Source: Chloroflexota bacterium (GTDB lineage: Bacteria > Chloroflexota > UBA11872). From it: 64,000 nucleotides of DNA. The stretch is taken from the NCBI GenBank assembly GCA_026706485.1, contig JAPOYR010000010.1:271798-335797 (forward strand). Reading direction: 5' to 3'. Below, piece by piece: positions 53,522 to 61,490 of the stretch. Position 1 is the stretch's first letter. Each line of letters starts with the position of its first letter. The notes beneath the pieces were generated by a model. It was given only the letters and a program-made list of their open reading frames with translations. It was not told the origin of the DNA and ran no database searches. A program made the position numbers and the translations under genes.

Positions 53522-54337
53522 TCAGGCAAGGTCGATGACGATGCGGCAGTGGTCGCTTGGGCCCCAGTCGTCGGGACTGTTGAGGGCGCGGGCCCACACG
53601 CGGTCGGCGATGTTTTCGGTGGCGAAAACGTAGTCGGCTTGCGCCCAGGCCTGGGCAGGCGTTTCGACCATGGACTGGAACGTCACGACATTTCCACGAT
53701 TGCCGTGGCGCCCCTTGAGATTGACTTTGCGAAAGCCCAGCGCCCGCATTCGGTCAAAGGCTGTCTGGAAGTGCAGCGCCTCCCGCTCATTCCAGATCGG
53801 AGTCGGATAAGTGCTCCAGCCTGGATGGATGGCCCAATCGCCCGCGGCAATGACGCGGCTCTGGCGCCCGACCAGTCGCGAGAGATCGGAGATCAGCCGA
53901 TGCAGCGAGCCGATGGGCTCGCGACGACTCGGCGAGCCCGACTCGCGCGTGAATGCATTGGAGTACGGGGCCATGGAGACGACGATGAGGGACTCGTCCT
54001 CGTCAATCGGGCTCACGATCGCGGCGCCGAGCGTGCCCCACTCGCTCGTGTAGAAGTCGTGGCTGAAGGCATCGGCCATCGGCCCCGTCGCGATGAAGCT
54101 GGTGGAGACCCGCTCGGAGAGCCGGGCCACAACCGAGGGATAGCCCAAGGCGGCGTCTTCGCGCCCGGGCCAGAGCCTGTGGTCGTCCCAGAGCTTGTCG
54201 TCGACGTCGACGCGATGGCGGAGGTCGTCGGGCAGGCGTGAGGCTTCCTGCAAGAGCGCGATGTCAACCGCGTCCATCTCGACCAGCGCATCCCACGCCT
54301 TCCGCGAGTGCGCCATATTCCAGCAGACGATCCTCAT
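53522..54337 (-). CDS. endonuclease/exonuclease/phosphatase (EEP) family protein
   Basis: 271 residues from ATG 54337. EEP-fold strands are visible: MRIVCWNMAH with the Asn, ALLQEAS with the metal Glu, AAGDWAIH in place of the usual GDFN, and the final PSDHCRIVIDL with catalytic Asp-His. It could cleave DNA, RNA or a phosphoester metabolite. It converges on the helicase operon, 125 bases away, and may belong to the same defence cluster, though it is on the opposite strand. Confidence 0.88.
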   Translation of the reverse strand: MRIVCWNMAHSRKAWDALVEMDAVDIALLQEASRLPDDLRHRVDVDDKLWDDHRLWPGREDAALGYPSVVARLSERVSTSFIATGPMADAFSHDFYTSEWGTLGAAIVSPIDEDESLIVVSMAPYSNAFTRESGSPSRREPIGSLHRLISDLSRLVGRQSRVIAAGDWAIHPGWSTYPTPIWNEREALHFQTAFDRMRALGFRKVNLKGRHGNRGNVVTFQSMVETPAQAWAQADYVFATENIADRVWARALNSPDDWGPSDHCRIVIDLA

Positions 54338-54430
54338 TGAATGCGGCCGCCGCTCAGTTCAATCCTGCCGTCCGGCCTGCATGGTAGACGTGCCACGCCC
54401 GCCGAGACCACGTTTGGCCCGCGACTTGAG

Positions 54431-54517
54431 TGGCGTCGAGGGTGAGACTCGAACCTCCACAGCCCGGCCAGCCGCCTGACCACCTGCCTTCAGCGGACCG
54501 ATCAAGTCACCGGCGCC
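54431..54517 (-). pseudogene. class II tRNA-like sequence, probably degenerate tRNA-Leu
   Basis: An 86-87-nt segment reads GGCGCCG at the 5' end and CGACGCC at the 3' end (6 of 7 acceptor pairs), with a T-loop-like GGTTCGAGTC. The T-stem is defective (about two of five pairs) and the loop carrying CAG lacks U33, so it is unlikely to function. Its 3' half shares CCGGGCTGTG and GGTTCGAGTC with the truncated tRNA-Leu at 56964-57020. It may be a decayed tRNA left by integration. Confidence 0.4.
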
Positions 54518-54565
54518 CCGCAACCGCCGTTCCGAACGAGAGTGAGTTCTCTCGCAATGCGCGTG

Positions 54566-56569
54566 CTAGGTGCTTGGAATGAGGTGGCCGGTGACGCGTA
54601 CATTGTAGTAATAGATACTATTTGGCTGGTCTGGACCGGTGCATCCAAGATTCAACGTAATATCGTCGCCGTATTGAAGACCAGATTCGTGATGCACCGC
54701 CTCTCCATTGATAAATAATGCAACGGAATTACGATCATAGATGAATCTCAAATGGAATCTCGCCCCGCCGACTACATCGTCGACTATATCCGGGTGTACG
54801 AAACGCTTCACAAATGTCCTGTCGCCCTCGTAATCGGCTCCCAATCGTACCCACGATATCGATTGGCGCGTATGGCGCATATAGTCATAGTATTCCCCGA
54901 AGACAATTATGTCGGCTCTCGCAAACGGCGTAACGGTGCCCTCGAATCGCAATCGCGCGAAAGACAACGCTGCGGGATTCAACCACACGTCCGCCGTGAG
55001 CTCAATAGACCCGCCTCGAACCGAAAGAGCCATCTCGCCATACCGCCCTTCGGCCACTGCGTCCCGTGGACACGCGATGCTCGCGCGCTCAAGCAGCGGG
55101 AAGCGGTCGAAGAGCGGGCGCACCGAACGCGCCGGGGCTACGCCACGCGCAATGTCATCCAGCCAGGCGCCCACCAGCACCTGAGCCTCTGTCGCCAAGA
55201 ACAGCGAGTCGAGCCTGCGGATCTCGGGCGAGACGCTGGCCGCCATGCCCACCACGCGCCCCGCGGTGGTGGCGACTGGACCACCGCCGTTGCCGGCGTC
55301 GAGCACCGGGGCGAGGACGGCCGGCTGGCCAGGCTCCAGCAACCAGGCAATGAGCGGCGTCGCCGTCGGCTCCGAGCGACACTCCTCCGCTCGGCCTCCC
55401 GGCGCGCTCGTGGCGTCGTAGCCGATGGCCACAAGGCCGGTCGCTTGGGCCAGGTCCTCGGCTGAGCCCCATTCCACGGGAATGTGCCCGTCGCCTTCAA
55501 CCTTGATGAGGGCAAAGTCCTGCTGGGCGTAGCCCGCGACGAACTCGGCGTTGGCGGTGTAGCCCCGCGGGCTCGTCACCACGAACGTGGCCGCGTCCAA
55601 CGCCAGGTGCCAGGGGATGACCGCATAGCCGCTCGCAGTAACGACAAAGCCCGTCCCGCACGCCTGGTCCGTGGCGACGCGCAGCAGGGACAGCTCCACG
55701 AATCTGGCCACGTCTTCGGGCGTGACCCCATACGGGCCCCGGCGGCTCTCCAGCCCAAGCTCCAGCTGGTCGCCGACCGCGAGCGGCGCTTCCGGGCCAA
55801 AGGCCAGGTATTGCTGCCAGGCACGGTAGGGATAGCGGCTGTCGCGCAGGGTGTCGCCCAGCAACCGGAGCTGGACGGGCGCTGCGGGCGACTCGGGGTG
55901 GTATTCGAGCACCGCCGCCTGGAAGTACTGCCGAATGCGGCTGTCGGGCGGGCGGCCGGGGATGTGCAAGTCAGCGTCCTCATGATCGTCCGCGCGCGCA
56001 TCGGTCTTGGGAAAGCCGAACGAGGCCACCCCGCCCAGCCGGTGGAAGAAGTCGGCGAAGCCGATGCTCTCGCCGTCCACTGAAAGGTTGGAGACCTTGT
56101 GGCCCCAGGGGCCGAGCGGCTCGCCGGGGTTGGGATTGGTCAGGTGCGGTTCGACGCCCTGGTCGATGGAGCCGCCGAGTCCACCGCCCAGATAGTCCCA
56201 GGCGAGCCGGCGCAGGAACGTGGGTTCGCCGCCGTCCGGCGGCGGCTGCCAGTCGATGACTCCGCGCTGGTAGTACTGCGTCAAAGTGCCCGGCCGCTCC
56301 TCCACGATGGCGGAGGTCGGGTAGCCCCAGCGTTCGATGCCGCCGGTCCGGGTGTAGTTCGCCAGGAAGTCGGCGCGAAATTTGGCGCCGTCGAGCAAGG
56401 TCCCGGCGATGTCCACCACGTTGTGTTCCAGGGGCTCGAAGAATTGGGTGCGCGCAACCTCCGCCGTCGCGAAGCCCGACTCGGCGCCGTGGGCGCCAGG
56501 CGGCACGGCCACCGCCCACAGCACCAGCGCGAGCAGCGGCACCGCGATGCGGGCTCGCTTCCACGACAT
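54566..56569 (-). CDS. secreted trypsin-like protein with catalytic Ser replaced by Gly
   Basis: 667 residues from ATG 56569, followed by a signal peptide ending AHG-AE. The N-terminal third has two repeat units (GGIERWGYPTSAI...QYYQRG and GGVASFGFPKTDA...QYFQAA) seen in Chloroflexota surface proteins. A trypsin/HtrA-like domain follows: H321 in IPWHLAL and D351 in QDFALIK are kept, but GNSGGP reads GNGGGP with Gly428 at the nucleophile. The C-terminus (about 540-667) is a lectin/LamG-like beta-sandwich encoded by noticeably AT-richer DNA. It is probably a non-catalytic binding protein. It lies between two tRNA-Leu-like 3' ends. Confidence 0.83.
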   Translation of the reverse strand: MSWKRARIAVPLLALVLWAVAVPPGAHGAESGFATAEVARTQFFEPLEHNVVDIAGTLLDGAKFRADFLANYTRTGGIERWGYPTSAIVEERPGTLTQYYQRGVIDWQPPPDGGEPTFLRRLAWDYLGGGLGGSIDQGVEPHLTNPNPGEPLGPWGHKVSNLSVDGESIGFADFFHRLGGVASFGFPKTDARADDHEDADLHIPGRPPDSRIRQYFQAAVLEYHPESPAAPVQLRLLGDTLRDSRYPYRAWQQYLAFGPEAPLAVGDQLELGLESRRGPYGVTPEDVARFVELSLLRVATDQACGTGFVVTASGYAVIPWHLALDAATFVVTSPRGYTANAEFVAGYAQQDFALIKVEGDGHIPVEWGSAEDLAQATGLVAIGYDATSAPGGRAEECRSEPTATPLIAWLLEPGQPAVLAPVLDAGNGGGPVATTAGRVVGMAASVSPEIRRLDSLFLATEAQVLVGAWLDDIARGVAPARSVRPLFDRFPLLERASIACPRDAVAEGRYGEMALSVRGGSIELTADVWLNPAALSFARLRFEGTVTPFARADIIVFGEYYDYMRHTRQSISWVRLGADYEGDRTFVKRFVHPDIVDDVVGGARFHLRFIYDRNSVALFINGEAVHHESGLQYGDDITLNLGCTGPDQPNSIYYYNVRVTGHLIPST

Positions 56570-56963
56570 TGGTGCGAGCGTTCTCAAGCCGCGGCCAGTG
56601 ATTTGAGCGTTCACGCCCTGGCCGGACGCTCTCGGGTCGCGACCGCGTCGCTGTCGTGACGCCTGGGCCACATCGGGGCAACCGTCCACGTCCGCGTCAC
56701 TTCAACCCAAACTATCAGGCCTCGATTGCGTCCTAACGTATCAGGCCGGTCTGGTACTAGCCTACCGGTGCGCTTCTGCCCCTGAGGTTCGGCGATCTGG
56801 GCAAACTATCGAGAGATACGGCGAACGCGGGCGCGGACGAAGGCGGGAATGCCCGCGGCTTCGCCAGGATCCTCGCCAGTCGATCGGGAACAGCCGGCAT
56901 GGCTGCCGCGTTCCCGACGGCTCCGCAAATGGGCCAGACTCGCGGGTCCGAGCCGGCAAATCG

Positions 56964-57020
56964 TGGTGCCGAGGGCGGGACTCGAACCCACACAGCCCGG
57001 AGGCCACTAGCCCCTCAAGG
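56964..57020 (-). pseudogene. truncated 3' part of tRNA-Leu(GAG), probable attachment-site remnant
   Basis: On the minus strand the segment reads from CCTTGAGGGGCTAG (anticodon loop and 3' anticodon stem), through a variable arm CCGGGCTGTG, to a perfect T-arm GGGTTCGAGTCCC and CCCTCGGCACCA with encoded CCA. The 5' half of the tRNA is missing: the sequence before the anticodon loop does not pair with the anticodon stem. Anticodon-to-CCA fragments are the typical direct repeat left when an element integrates into a tRNA gene. Confidence 0.7.
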
Positions 57021-57836
57021 TTTCGTCTACCTGGCGCGTTCTTCCCTGGTGTTCCCTTCTGTTCGTGCACTTGCCGGCGCCAACTCTGAGGCAAAGGCTA
57101 GTGCCCAACGTTCGACGATATGTCGTCGATCCGTCGCCAATCGGCGACATCTATATGTATCCCTCGGCACTGGATCTGGGGAGACGGACCGCCATGGTCG
57201 TGTGGCAGGCCAGTGCCAGTTGAGGGGACCTGATGCAGGCGCGACCGGCGTTCCCTTCATGTACTCGTTCCCTAGGCTGGTGTTGCGCCATTCCCGGCGG
57301 CTGAAACCACACGGGCGTATCGCACGCCCCTAGTGGCGGGACGCGGCGATCGATCTCGACGCGAGTCCCGGGGCGACATGGAATCAGCGCCAGCGCAATC
57401 ATCTGGCCCATGGGGCCCTAGACCCGGAATTGCCGCTGCTGCGCATAGCGACGCGGCGTCGCCATCCACCTCAACGTAGGTCGAGGGCATCGTACTGGCG
57501 GTGCCCAGGGTCCTTCGCATCTCCTGGCATGCCCGGCGCAGAGCCGCTTGACGTCCTCAACGTCTACACGTAGCGTACGAATACCGAACAAATACCGAAC
57601 AACTGGTGCTCGTGCAACGAACATCCCGTAGGGGTTTCATCTGCGGCCCCTTCACCCGAGAAGGGGCCAGAGGGTGCCATCCGTCTCAGCGCCGCCGCGG
57701 GCGTCGACCGGGCCTTGCTGAGCGGGGTTCTCGGCAAGTGCAGGGCAACGGCACCGCCCCCTGTTTCCCGCGCGTAAGGCCGCCAACCCCCGTGGGCAGT
57801 GCGCAAGCCTCCTGCTTCGGCCGGGTGGGCGCCAGC
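57021..57836. other. 816-base gap, no convincing gene
   Basis: With the 56570-56963 stretch, this forms a gene-poor region around the tRNA fragment. Open frames crossing the tRNA fragment translate as the well-known false peptide GGTRTHT. Minus-strand frames at 57272-57624 vaguely recall the end of a tyrosine integrase but have no catalytic residues I can identify. An 11-bp tandem repeat lies at 57580-57601. No promoter or RNA gene was recognised. Confidence 0.5.
57580..57601. repeat. two tandem 11-bp units AATACCGAACA
   Basis: AATACCGAACA is repeated exactly twice in direct contact. The position, in the gene-poor stretch near a tRNA remnant, would suit iterons or recombinase arm sites, but two copies are too few to decide. 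Confidence 0.7.
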
Positions 57837-58217
57837 GTGACGGTCGCCACGGTGAGGTGTGATCGCTGCGGCGCCATGGCCAACCTGCCCGGCGGGCTGC
57901 TGCCACTTGGCTGGATGCGGACGCTGCGGCCGGAACGGCAGCCGCGCGTGATGTGCATTGATTGTGTGTGGACCGTCCATCACAAGGCAGCGCTCCTCGC
58001 CACTCGCAAGCATCGTCCCCTGCGGCCGACCGAGGTGCTTGAGCCGACCTATCGTGCGCTGCAGGCCCTTGGACCGATCACGGCCGCTCAGCTCGGCGAG
58101 GCGCTTGGGATCAAGGGAGAGACGGCCCGCGCGCGGGTGCGCCGACTGATCACGCGTCAATACGCACGGCAGGTGCCTGGCACATACCCCGCACAGTACG
58201 AAGCCGTCCAGACGTGA
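57837..58217 (+). CDS. zinc-ribbon plus winged-helix DNA-binding protein
   Basis: 126 residues from GTG 57837, chosen because upstream residues are Arg/Pro-rich. A CDRC pair (near residue 8) and CIDC pair (near 40) suggest a zinc ribbon. The C-terminal part (LGPITAAQLGEALGIKGETARARVRRLITRQYARQVPGTYPAQYEA) is a typical winged helix-turn-helix. It is probably a small regulator of the adjacent accessory genes. The next gene overlaps its stop by four bases (GTGA). Confidence 0.65.
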   Translation: MTVATVRCDRCGAMANLPGGLLPLGWMRTLRPERQPRVMCIDCVWTVHHKAALLATRKHRPLRPTEVLEPTYRALQALGPITAAQLGEALGIKGETARARVRRLITRQYARQVPGTYPAQYEAVQT

Positions 58218-58621
58218 GCGGCTCCACGAGCCTTCGCCAGAGGGCTAAAGCGCAAGACGCGACCACTCCCGTGACCAGCTTGATTCCGGAGACCGTTGCA
58301 AGCTCGGCCGCCGTCGGCCGGCATCCAACGGTGCGGTCCACGAACCGCCTCACGCCTGAGCAAGAACTCATGCTCTCGATCTATGCGCGCGCCAAGCTTG
58401 ACGCGGCTGGAGACGTGGGCTGGCGTTGGACCTCCCGCCGCGATCAGCTGCAAGCCGATGGCATCCGGTTCATGGACGACGTGCATGAATTGTTGGGGTA
58501 TCCGCCAACCGTTGAGGTCTCGGACTTGTGCCTGGCCGTGGTTCGGATCTGCCAGCGGCGGCAGGCGCAAGCGCGCGCGAATCCGAGGTATCTGAGCGCA
58601 TGCCGGCGTAGGCCCGGATAG
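58214..58621 (+). CDS. hypothetical protein, 135 aa
   Basis: Starts at GTG 58214, overlapping the preceding stop, so coupled to the HTH gene. The C-terminal 85 residues (LTPEQELMLSIYARAK ... DDVHELLGYPPTVEVSDL) look folded and helical; the first 45 are low-complexity. No family recognised. It ends 30 bases before the first copy of a 39-bp repeat that punctuates this region. Confidence 0.55.
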   Translation: MSGSTSLRQRAKAQDATTPVTSLIPETVASSAAVGRHPTVRSTNRLTPEQELMLSIYARAKLDAAGDVGWRWTSRRDQLQADGIRFMDDVHELLGYPPTVEVSDLCLAVVRICQRRQAQARANPRYLSACRRRPG

Positions 58622-58651
58622 CGTCCCCTTCTCCGTGCGACCACCACTGAA

Positions 58652-58690
58652 CGTTATGTCAACGATGGATTTGGCGAGCCCTACACATAG
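58652..58690 (+). repeat. 39-bp direct repeat, copy 1
   Basis: Begins CGTTATGTCAACG and ends GGCGAGCCCTACACATAG. About 82% identical to copy 2 (62625-62663) and less to copy 3 (63367-63405), all in the same orientation and each ahead of a small gene. The start TTATGTCAA resembles the XerD arm of dif sites. Read in one frame each copy spells Y-V-[ND]-x-G-F-[GS]-E-P-[YD]-T-stop, so a duplicated gene 3' end is another explanation. Confidence 0.75.
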
Positions 58691-58700
58691 CGTGTTGGAC

Positions 58701-58886
58701 ATGGCCATGCCGACCAGCGCCAGCGAGGTGCTCGTCTCCATGGCGAGGAAGGAGACCCAGCTTTTGGACCTGACCTGCGGCACGTTCCGTGCCGCGCTCA
58801 AGGCGGATAGCGACGGAACCGTGATCGACTGCGGGGCCATCACGGACCGGTTGGGCCTGTCGGCGCCAGCGTCGGAGTGCCGCTGA
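58701..58886 (+). CDS. small phage-tail-cluster protein
   Basis: About 61 residues from ATG 58701; starts at GTG 58692 or ATG 58707 are also possible. Its stop overlaps the start of the tail-terminator gene as TGATG, indicating coupling. No family recognised. Position before the tail terminator suggests a head-tail connector-like or small structural protein. Confidence 0.5.
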   Translation: MAMPTSASEVLVSMARKETQLLDLTCGTFRAALKADSDGTVIDCGAITDRLGLSAPASECR

Positions 58887-59338
58887 TGGGCACGATCGCC
58901 GGCGCCCTCGACCGCATCGTGACGCTGCAACAAGGGTTGTCGATCACGACACCGATAGCAGCCTCCATCAGGGCGGCCTACAAGTACCCACCGGATCCCG
59001 CCACCGAGTTTCCCAAGACACCGTGCTTCGTCAACACCTGGACGTTTGACCGTGAGGAGCGCGGGGCAAGCCAGCGGCGGCTGTTCTACACCGTGCGGAT
59101 GCAGTTGTTCGTCGCCAACGCGGACCCGGCCCGGGCCGCCGAGATTGCCACGGCGTTCCACGTGCAGTTGGGAAACAGTCTCGACGCGGACGTGACGTTG
59201 AACGGGGCGGTGACCGAGGCGTCGCGGCGGGGCGAGGATCCGACGCTGGTGCGGGCGGAATGGGCGAACCGCAGCTACGTGGGAACGGACGAGTTCGTGG
59301 ATGTGGTGATCGTCGAGGCGCACACCTTTGCGCCTTAG
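58886..59338 (+). CDS. phage tail terminator / minor tail-completion-like protein
   Basis: 150 residues from ATG 58886. The pattern (TPCFVNTWTFDREERGASQRR followed by YTVRMQLFVANADPARAAEIATAFHVQLGNSL and a VVIVEAHTF end) matches phage tail-completion proteins that cap the tail tube. Its place directly before the tail tube gene supports this. Similarity was judged by pattern, so the family assignment is moderate. Confidence 0.65.
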   Translation: MGTIAGALDRIVTLQQGLSITTPIAASIRAAYKYPPDPATEFPKTPCFVNTWTFDREERGASQRRLFYTVRMQLFVANADPARAAEIATAFHVQLGNSLDADVTLNGAVTEASRRGEDPTLVRAEWANRSYVGTDEFVDVVIVEAHTFAP

Positions 59339-59551
59339 GAGCAATCAACATGCAGCGATGCAACGGCGCGCCGGGAATGCTCAGCCAGGCGTGTCGGCAC
59401 ATGACGGAACGCATGAGAGGAACGGACCGCTTGGCGGCGTCCGCTCATGCCGAGCAGGGATTTCCCACACCAGCCTGACAAGCCGCCGGCCACGAAGCGC
59501 CGGGGCGGGGCATCAACGAGGTCGGCCACGCCGACACGGGAGGATTAGCGC

Positions 59552-60598
59552 ATGAGCAGCGGAATTCGCGCGCTCACCAAGATTCAGGTCGGCAAGGAAG
59601 CAACCCGCGGCACCGCCGTCGCCGCGACGCGGCGGGTACCCATGCGGCAAGCGCTCTACAGGCGCCAGCTGCAGCAGGAGCGGCTGGAGGGACTGATCAC
59701 CGGCCAACTGGCGCGCGTGGTCAACGCCCCCGTCGCCACGCGCCACGGCACGGAGTTCGAGGTGCAGGACTGGCTGAACTTCGACGACGTGCTACTGCCG
59801 CTGCTGTCGGGCATGAAGGGCGCCGTCACGCCGACCGAGCCCGGCACGGGCGAGTCGCGGCTCTGGACCTTCACCCCGCCGGTGGCCGGCGACCCGGTGC
59901 CGGACACGTTCACGCTCGAGTTCGAGGAAGGCAGCCCAACGGCCACCGCCGGCATGGAAGCCGCCTACGGCTTCACGACCGAGATCGAGATCACGGCCAC
60001 CGAGGACGGCCTGCCCGAGCTGCGCTACGTGATGATGGCCCGCAAGACCACGGACGGCGCGGCGACCGCGTCCCTGTCCGCGGGGTCGCCGGCCTATGCG
60101 GCGAACTCGCGCTGGGCCGTCTCGATCGACGGCGCCTGGGCGACCCTGGGCACCACGCCGATCACCGGCCAGGTTTACGGCCTGACATGGCGGTTCAGCG
60201 GCCACGTGCGGCCGGCGTACTACTTCGACAACCGGGCGGATCTCGACTTCTCGAACTACGAGGTCGGCATCCGCCAGGCGGAGTTGATGTTCGACGTGGT
60301 GCATGACCCGGCCAGCGGCAAGCTGGTGCAGACGGAGGAGGCGGCCCGCGACAACGGCACCCTGCGGGCGGTGCGGGTCCAGCTCAACGGGTCCGCGTTC
60401 AAGAGTCCGGATGACGGACTGCATCGGTTCATCCGCATCGACGGAGCCTACTACCACGCCGAGGACAGCCTGCAAGAGCGCGGGCGGGAGCGCGACGGGT
60501 TGCTGATCACCAGCGTGCACCTGCTGTCGGCCTACGAGTCGACGCAGGCGCAGGACATCCAGGTGGCGGTGCAGAACAGCCTCGCCAGCTACCCCTAA
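59552..60598 (+). CDS. phage tail tube protein
   Basis: 348 residues from ATG 59552 with GGGAGGAT upstream. The opening IQVGKEATRGTAVAATRRVP is typical of major tail tube proteins of siphophages, followed by a beta-rich body. About 210 bases separate it from the tail terminator gene. It would polymerise into the inner tube of a long flexible tail. No head, portal or terminase gene is visible in the window. Confidence 0.8.
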   Translation: MSSGIRALTKIQVGKEATRGTAVAATRRVPMRQALYRRQLQQERLEGLITGQLARVVNAPVATRHGTEFEVQDWLNFDDVLLPLLSGMKGAVTPTEPGTGESRLWTFTPPVAGDPVPDTFTLEFEEGSPTATAGMEAAYGFTTEIEITATEDGLPELRYVMMARKTTDGAATASLSAGSPAYAANSRWAVSIDGAWATLGTTPITGQVYGLTWRFSGHVRPAYYFDNRADLDFSNYEVGIRQAELMFDVVHDPASGKLVQTEEAARDNGTLRAVRVQLNGSAFKSPDDGLHRFIRIDGAYYHAEDSLQERGRERDGLLITSVHLLSAYESTQAQDIQVAVQNSLASYP

Positions 60599-60634
60599 GC
60601 AGGCACCGAACACGGAAAAGACCCGCGTCGACGT

Positions 60635-60690
60635 GCGCCCCAACCCGTTTGGCCCCCTGCGACAAGCTCAGGGCCGACGGGTTGGGGCGC
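60635..60690. repeat. 14-bp inverted repeat (TTCGACAAGCTCAGG family)
   Basis: Arms GCGCCCCAACCCGT (60635-60648) and ACGGGTTGGGGCGC (60677-60690) around CGACAAGCTCAGGG. It is a close relative of 38001-38055. Its presence between two tail genes shows that the chromosomal repeat has inserted into this cluster, or the cluster was assembled locally, and may end transcription of the tail tube gene. Confidence 0.88.
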
Positions 60691-60748
60691 GGCCCGCGGG
60701 CTATGCAGCGGTCGCCGCGGCGACCGCACGGAGAAGGAGCGCCGGACG

Positions 60749-61255
60749 ATGGCGTTGATCGATCACGAATCAGGTCACACATGGGACATTCCCCATGAGC
60801 CGGGCGCATGGATGCGCCTGCGCCCGCTGACCTGGCTGGAGGCGGCGGCCGCCGACGCGGAAGGCGCGCGCCAGGCCATGCAGTCGGCGGTGAAGTCACT
60901 GGACGGGGCGTCGAAGGATTTCCTCGCCACCATCACGCCGGCGCAGGCCGACGCCGCCGAGCGCCAGGCGCGCCGCCAGCGCGAGCGGCAGCCCTATGCG
61001 CAGCGGATGGACCAGCGCGTGACGCTGGAGTCCGGGATCGTCGGCTGGTCGTATGCCGATGCGGTGACGCCGGAAAGCGTGGCGCGGCTCGACCCGGAGA
61101 CGGCGCGCGCGGCCTTCCTGGAGATCGTGCGGCTGTCCACGATCGGCACCGACGAGGGGGAAGCCTCCGCGCCGCGCTTGAACGGTTCTACCACGGGCAC
61201 GGCGCCTTCCCCGACGGATGGAGCGACCTCTATCTCGCCCGTTACCTCGGCGTGA
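60749..61255 (+). CDS. phage tail assembly chaperone, frame-0 product
   Basis: 168 residues from ATG 60749 with GGAGAAGGAG upstream. The body (PGAWMRLRPLTWLEAAAADAE ... VARLDPETARAAFLEIVRLSTIG) has the size and position of a gpG-like tail chaperone, directly after the tail tube. The last ~30 residues are Ser/Thr/Gly-rich and unlike a protein fold, whereas the -1 frame from about 61159 is well-formed. This fits programmed frameshifting in which the real C-terminus is in the -1 frame. Confidence 0.7.
   Translation: MALIDHESGHTWDIPHEPGAWMRLRPLTWLEAAAADAEGARQAMQSAVKSLDGASKDFLATITPAQADAAERQARRQRERQPYAQRMDQRVTLESGIVGWSYADAVTPESVARLDPETARAAFLEIVRLSTIGTDEGEASAPRLNGSTTGTAPSPTDGATSISPVTSA
61156..61162 (+). 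promoter_or_regulatory. candidate -1 frameshift slippery site G GGG GAA
   Basis: Frame-0 codons GAG GGG GAA (61154-61162). Slipping one base back lets the P-site GGG re-pair perfectly and moves reading into the -1 frame that stays open to 61386. The lambda G/GT site is GGGAAAG; this one is a weaker match, so exact position is tentative. Confidence 0.45.
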
Positions 61256-61386
61256 GCTGGCTGGAACTCCAGCGCATGCCGGCGCGCGTGGTGCAGTTCT
61301 ACGCCATCCAGCTGGCGGCGGAATCCAGCGTGGCCGCGGCCCAACGCCGCGCCGCCCAGCGCGACCACTCGCGGGCCGGCCGCTAG
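61159..61386 (+). CDS. tail assembly chaperone C-terminal extension (read after -1 frameshift)
   Basis: In the -1 frame the sequence continues as a helical domain: ALERFYHGHGAFPDGWSDLYL, ARYLGVSWLELQRMPARVVQ, ending RRAAQRDHSRAGR at 61386. Joined to the frame-0 part at the slippery site it makes a ~212-residue protein, as with gpGT of siphophages. The frame lacks its own ribosome site. The tape-measure gene that normally follows is not present. Confidence 0.6.
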   Translation, partial: GSLRAALERFYHGHGAFPDGWSDLYLARYLGVSWLELQRMPARVVQFYAIQLAAESSVAAAQRRAAQRDHSRAGR

Positions 61387-61490
61387 CCCCACGATGTAGG
61401 GGCCACGCAACGCAGGACGCCCGGAGCCCGCGCGGCGTGCCGCGCGGGCTCTGGCTTATTTGCCGAGGCATCGCCCAGGTGGGTTGAGCG

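Noticed and set aside
54431-54517. Functional tRNA-Sec, which would have supported the selenoprotein.
   Set aside because: There is no UCA anticodon in a proper loop, the T-stem is broken, and the shared 3' sequence points to tRNA-Leu instead.
56899-57333. 144-residue plus-strand ORF containing GGTRTHT.
   Set aside because: This is the known artefact of translating the antisense strand of a tRNA 3' end; no ribosome site and no protein-like composition.
57272-57624. Decayed tyrosine integrase on the minus strand next to the tRNA fragment.
   Set aside because: Only vague resemblance; no R-H-R-Y catalytic residues could be placed in any frame.
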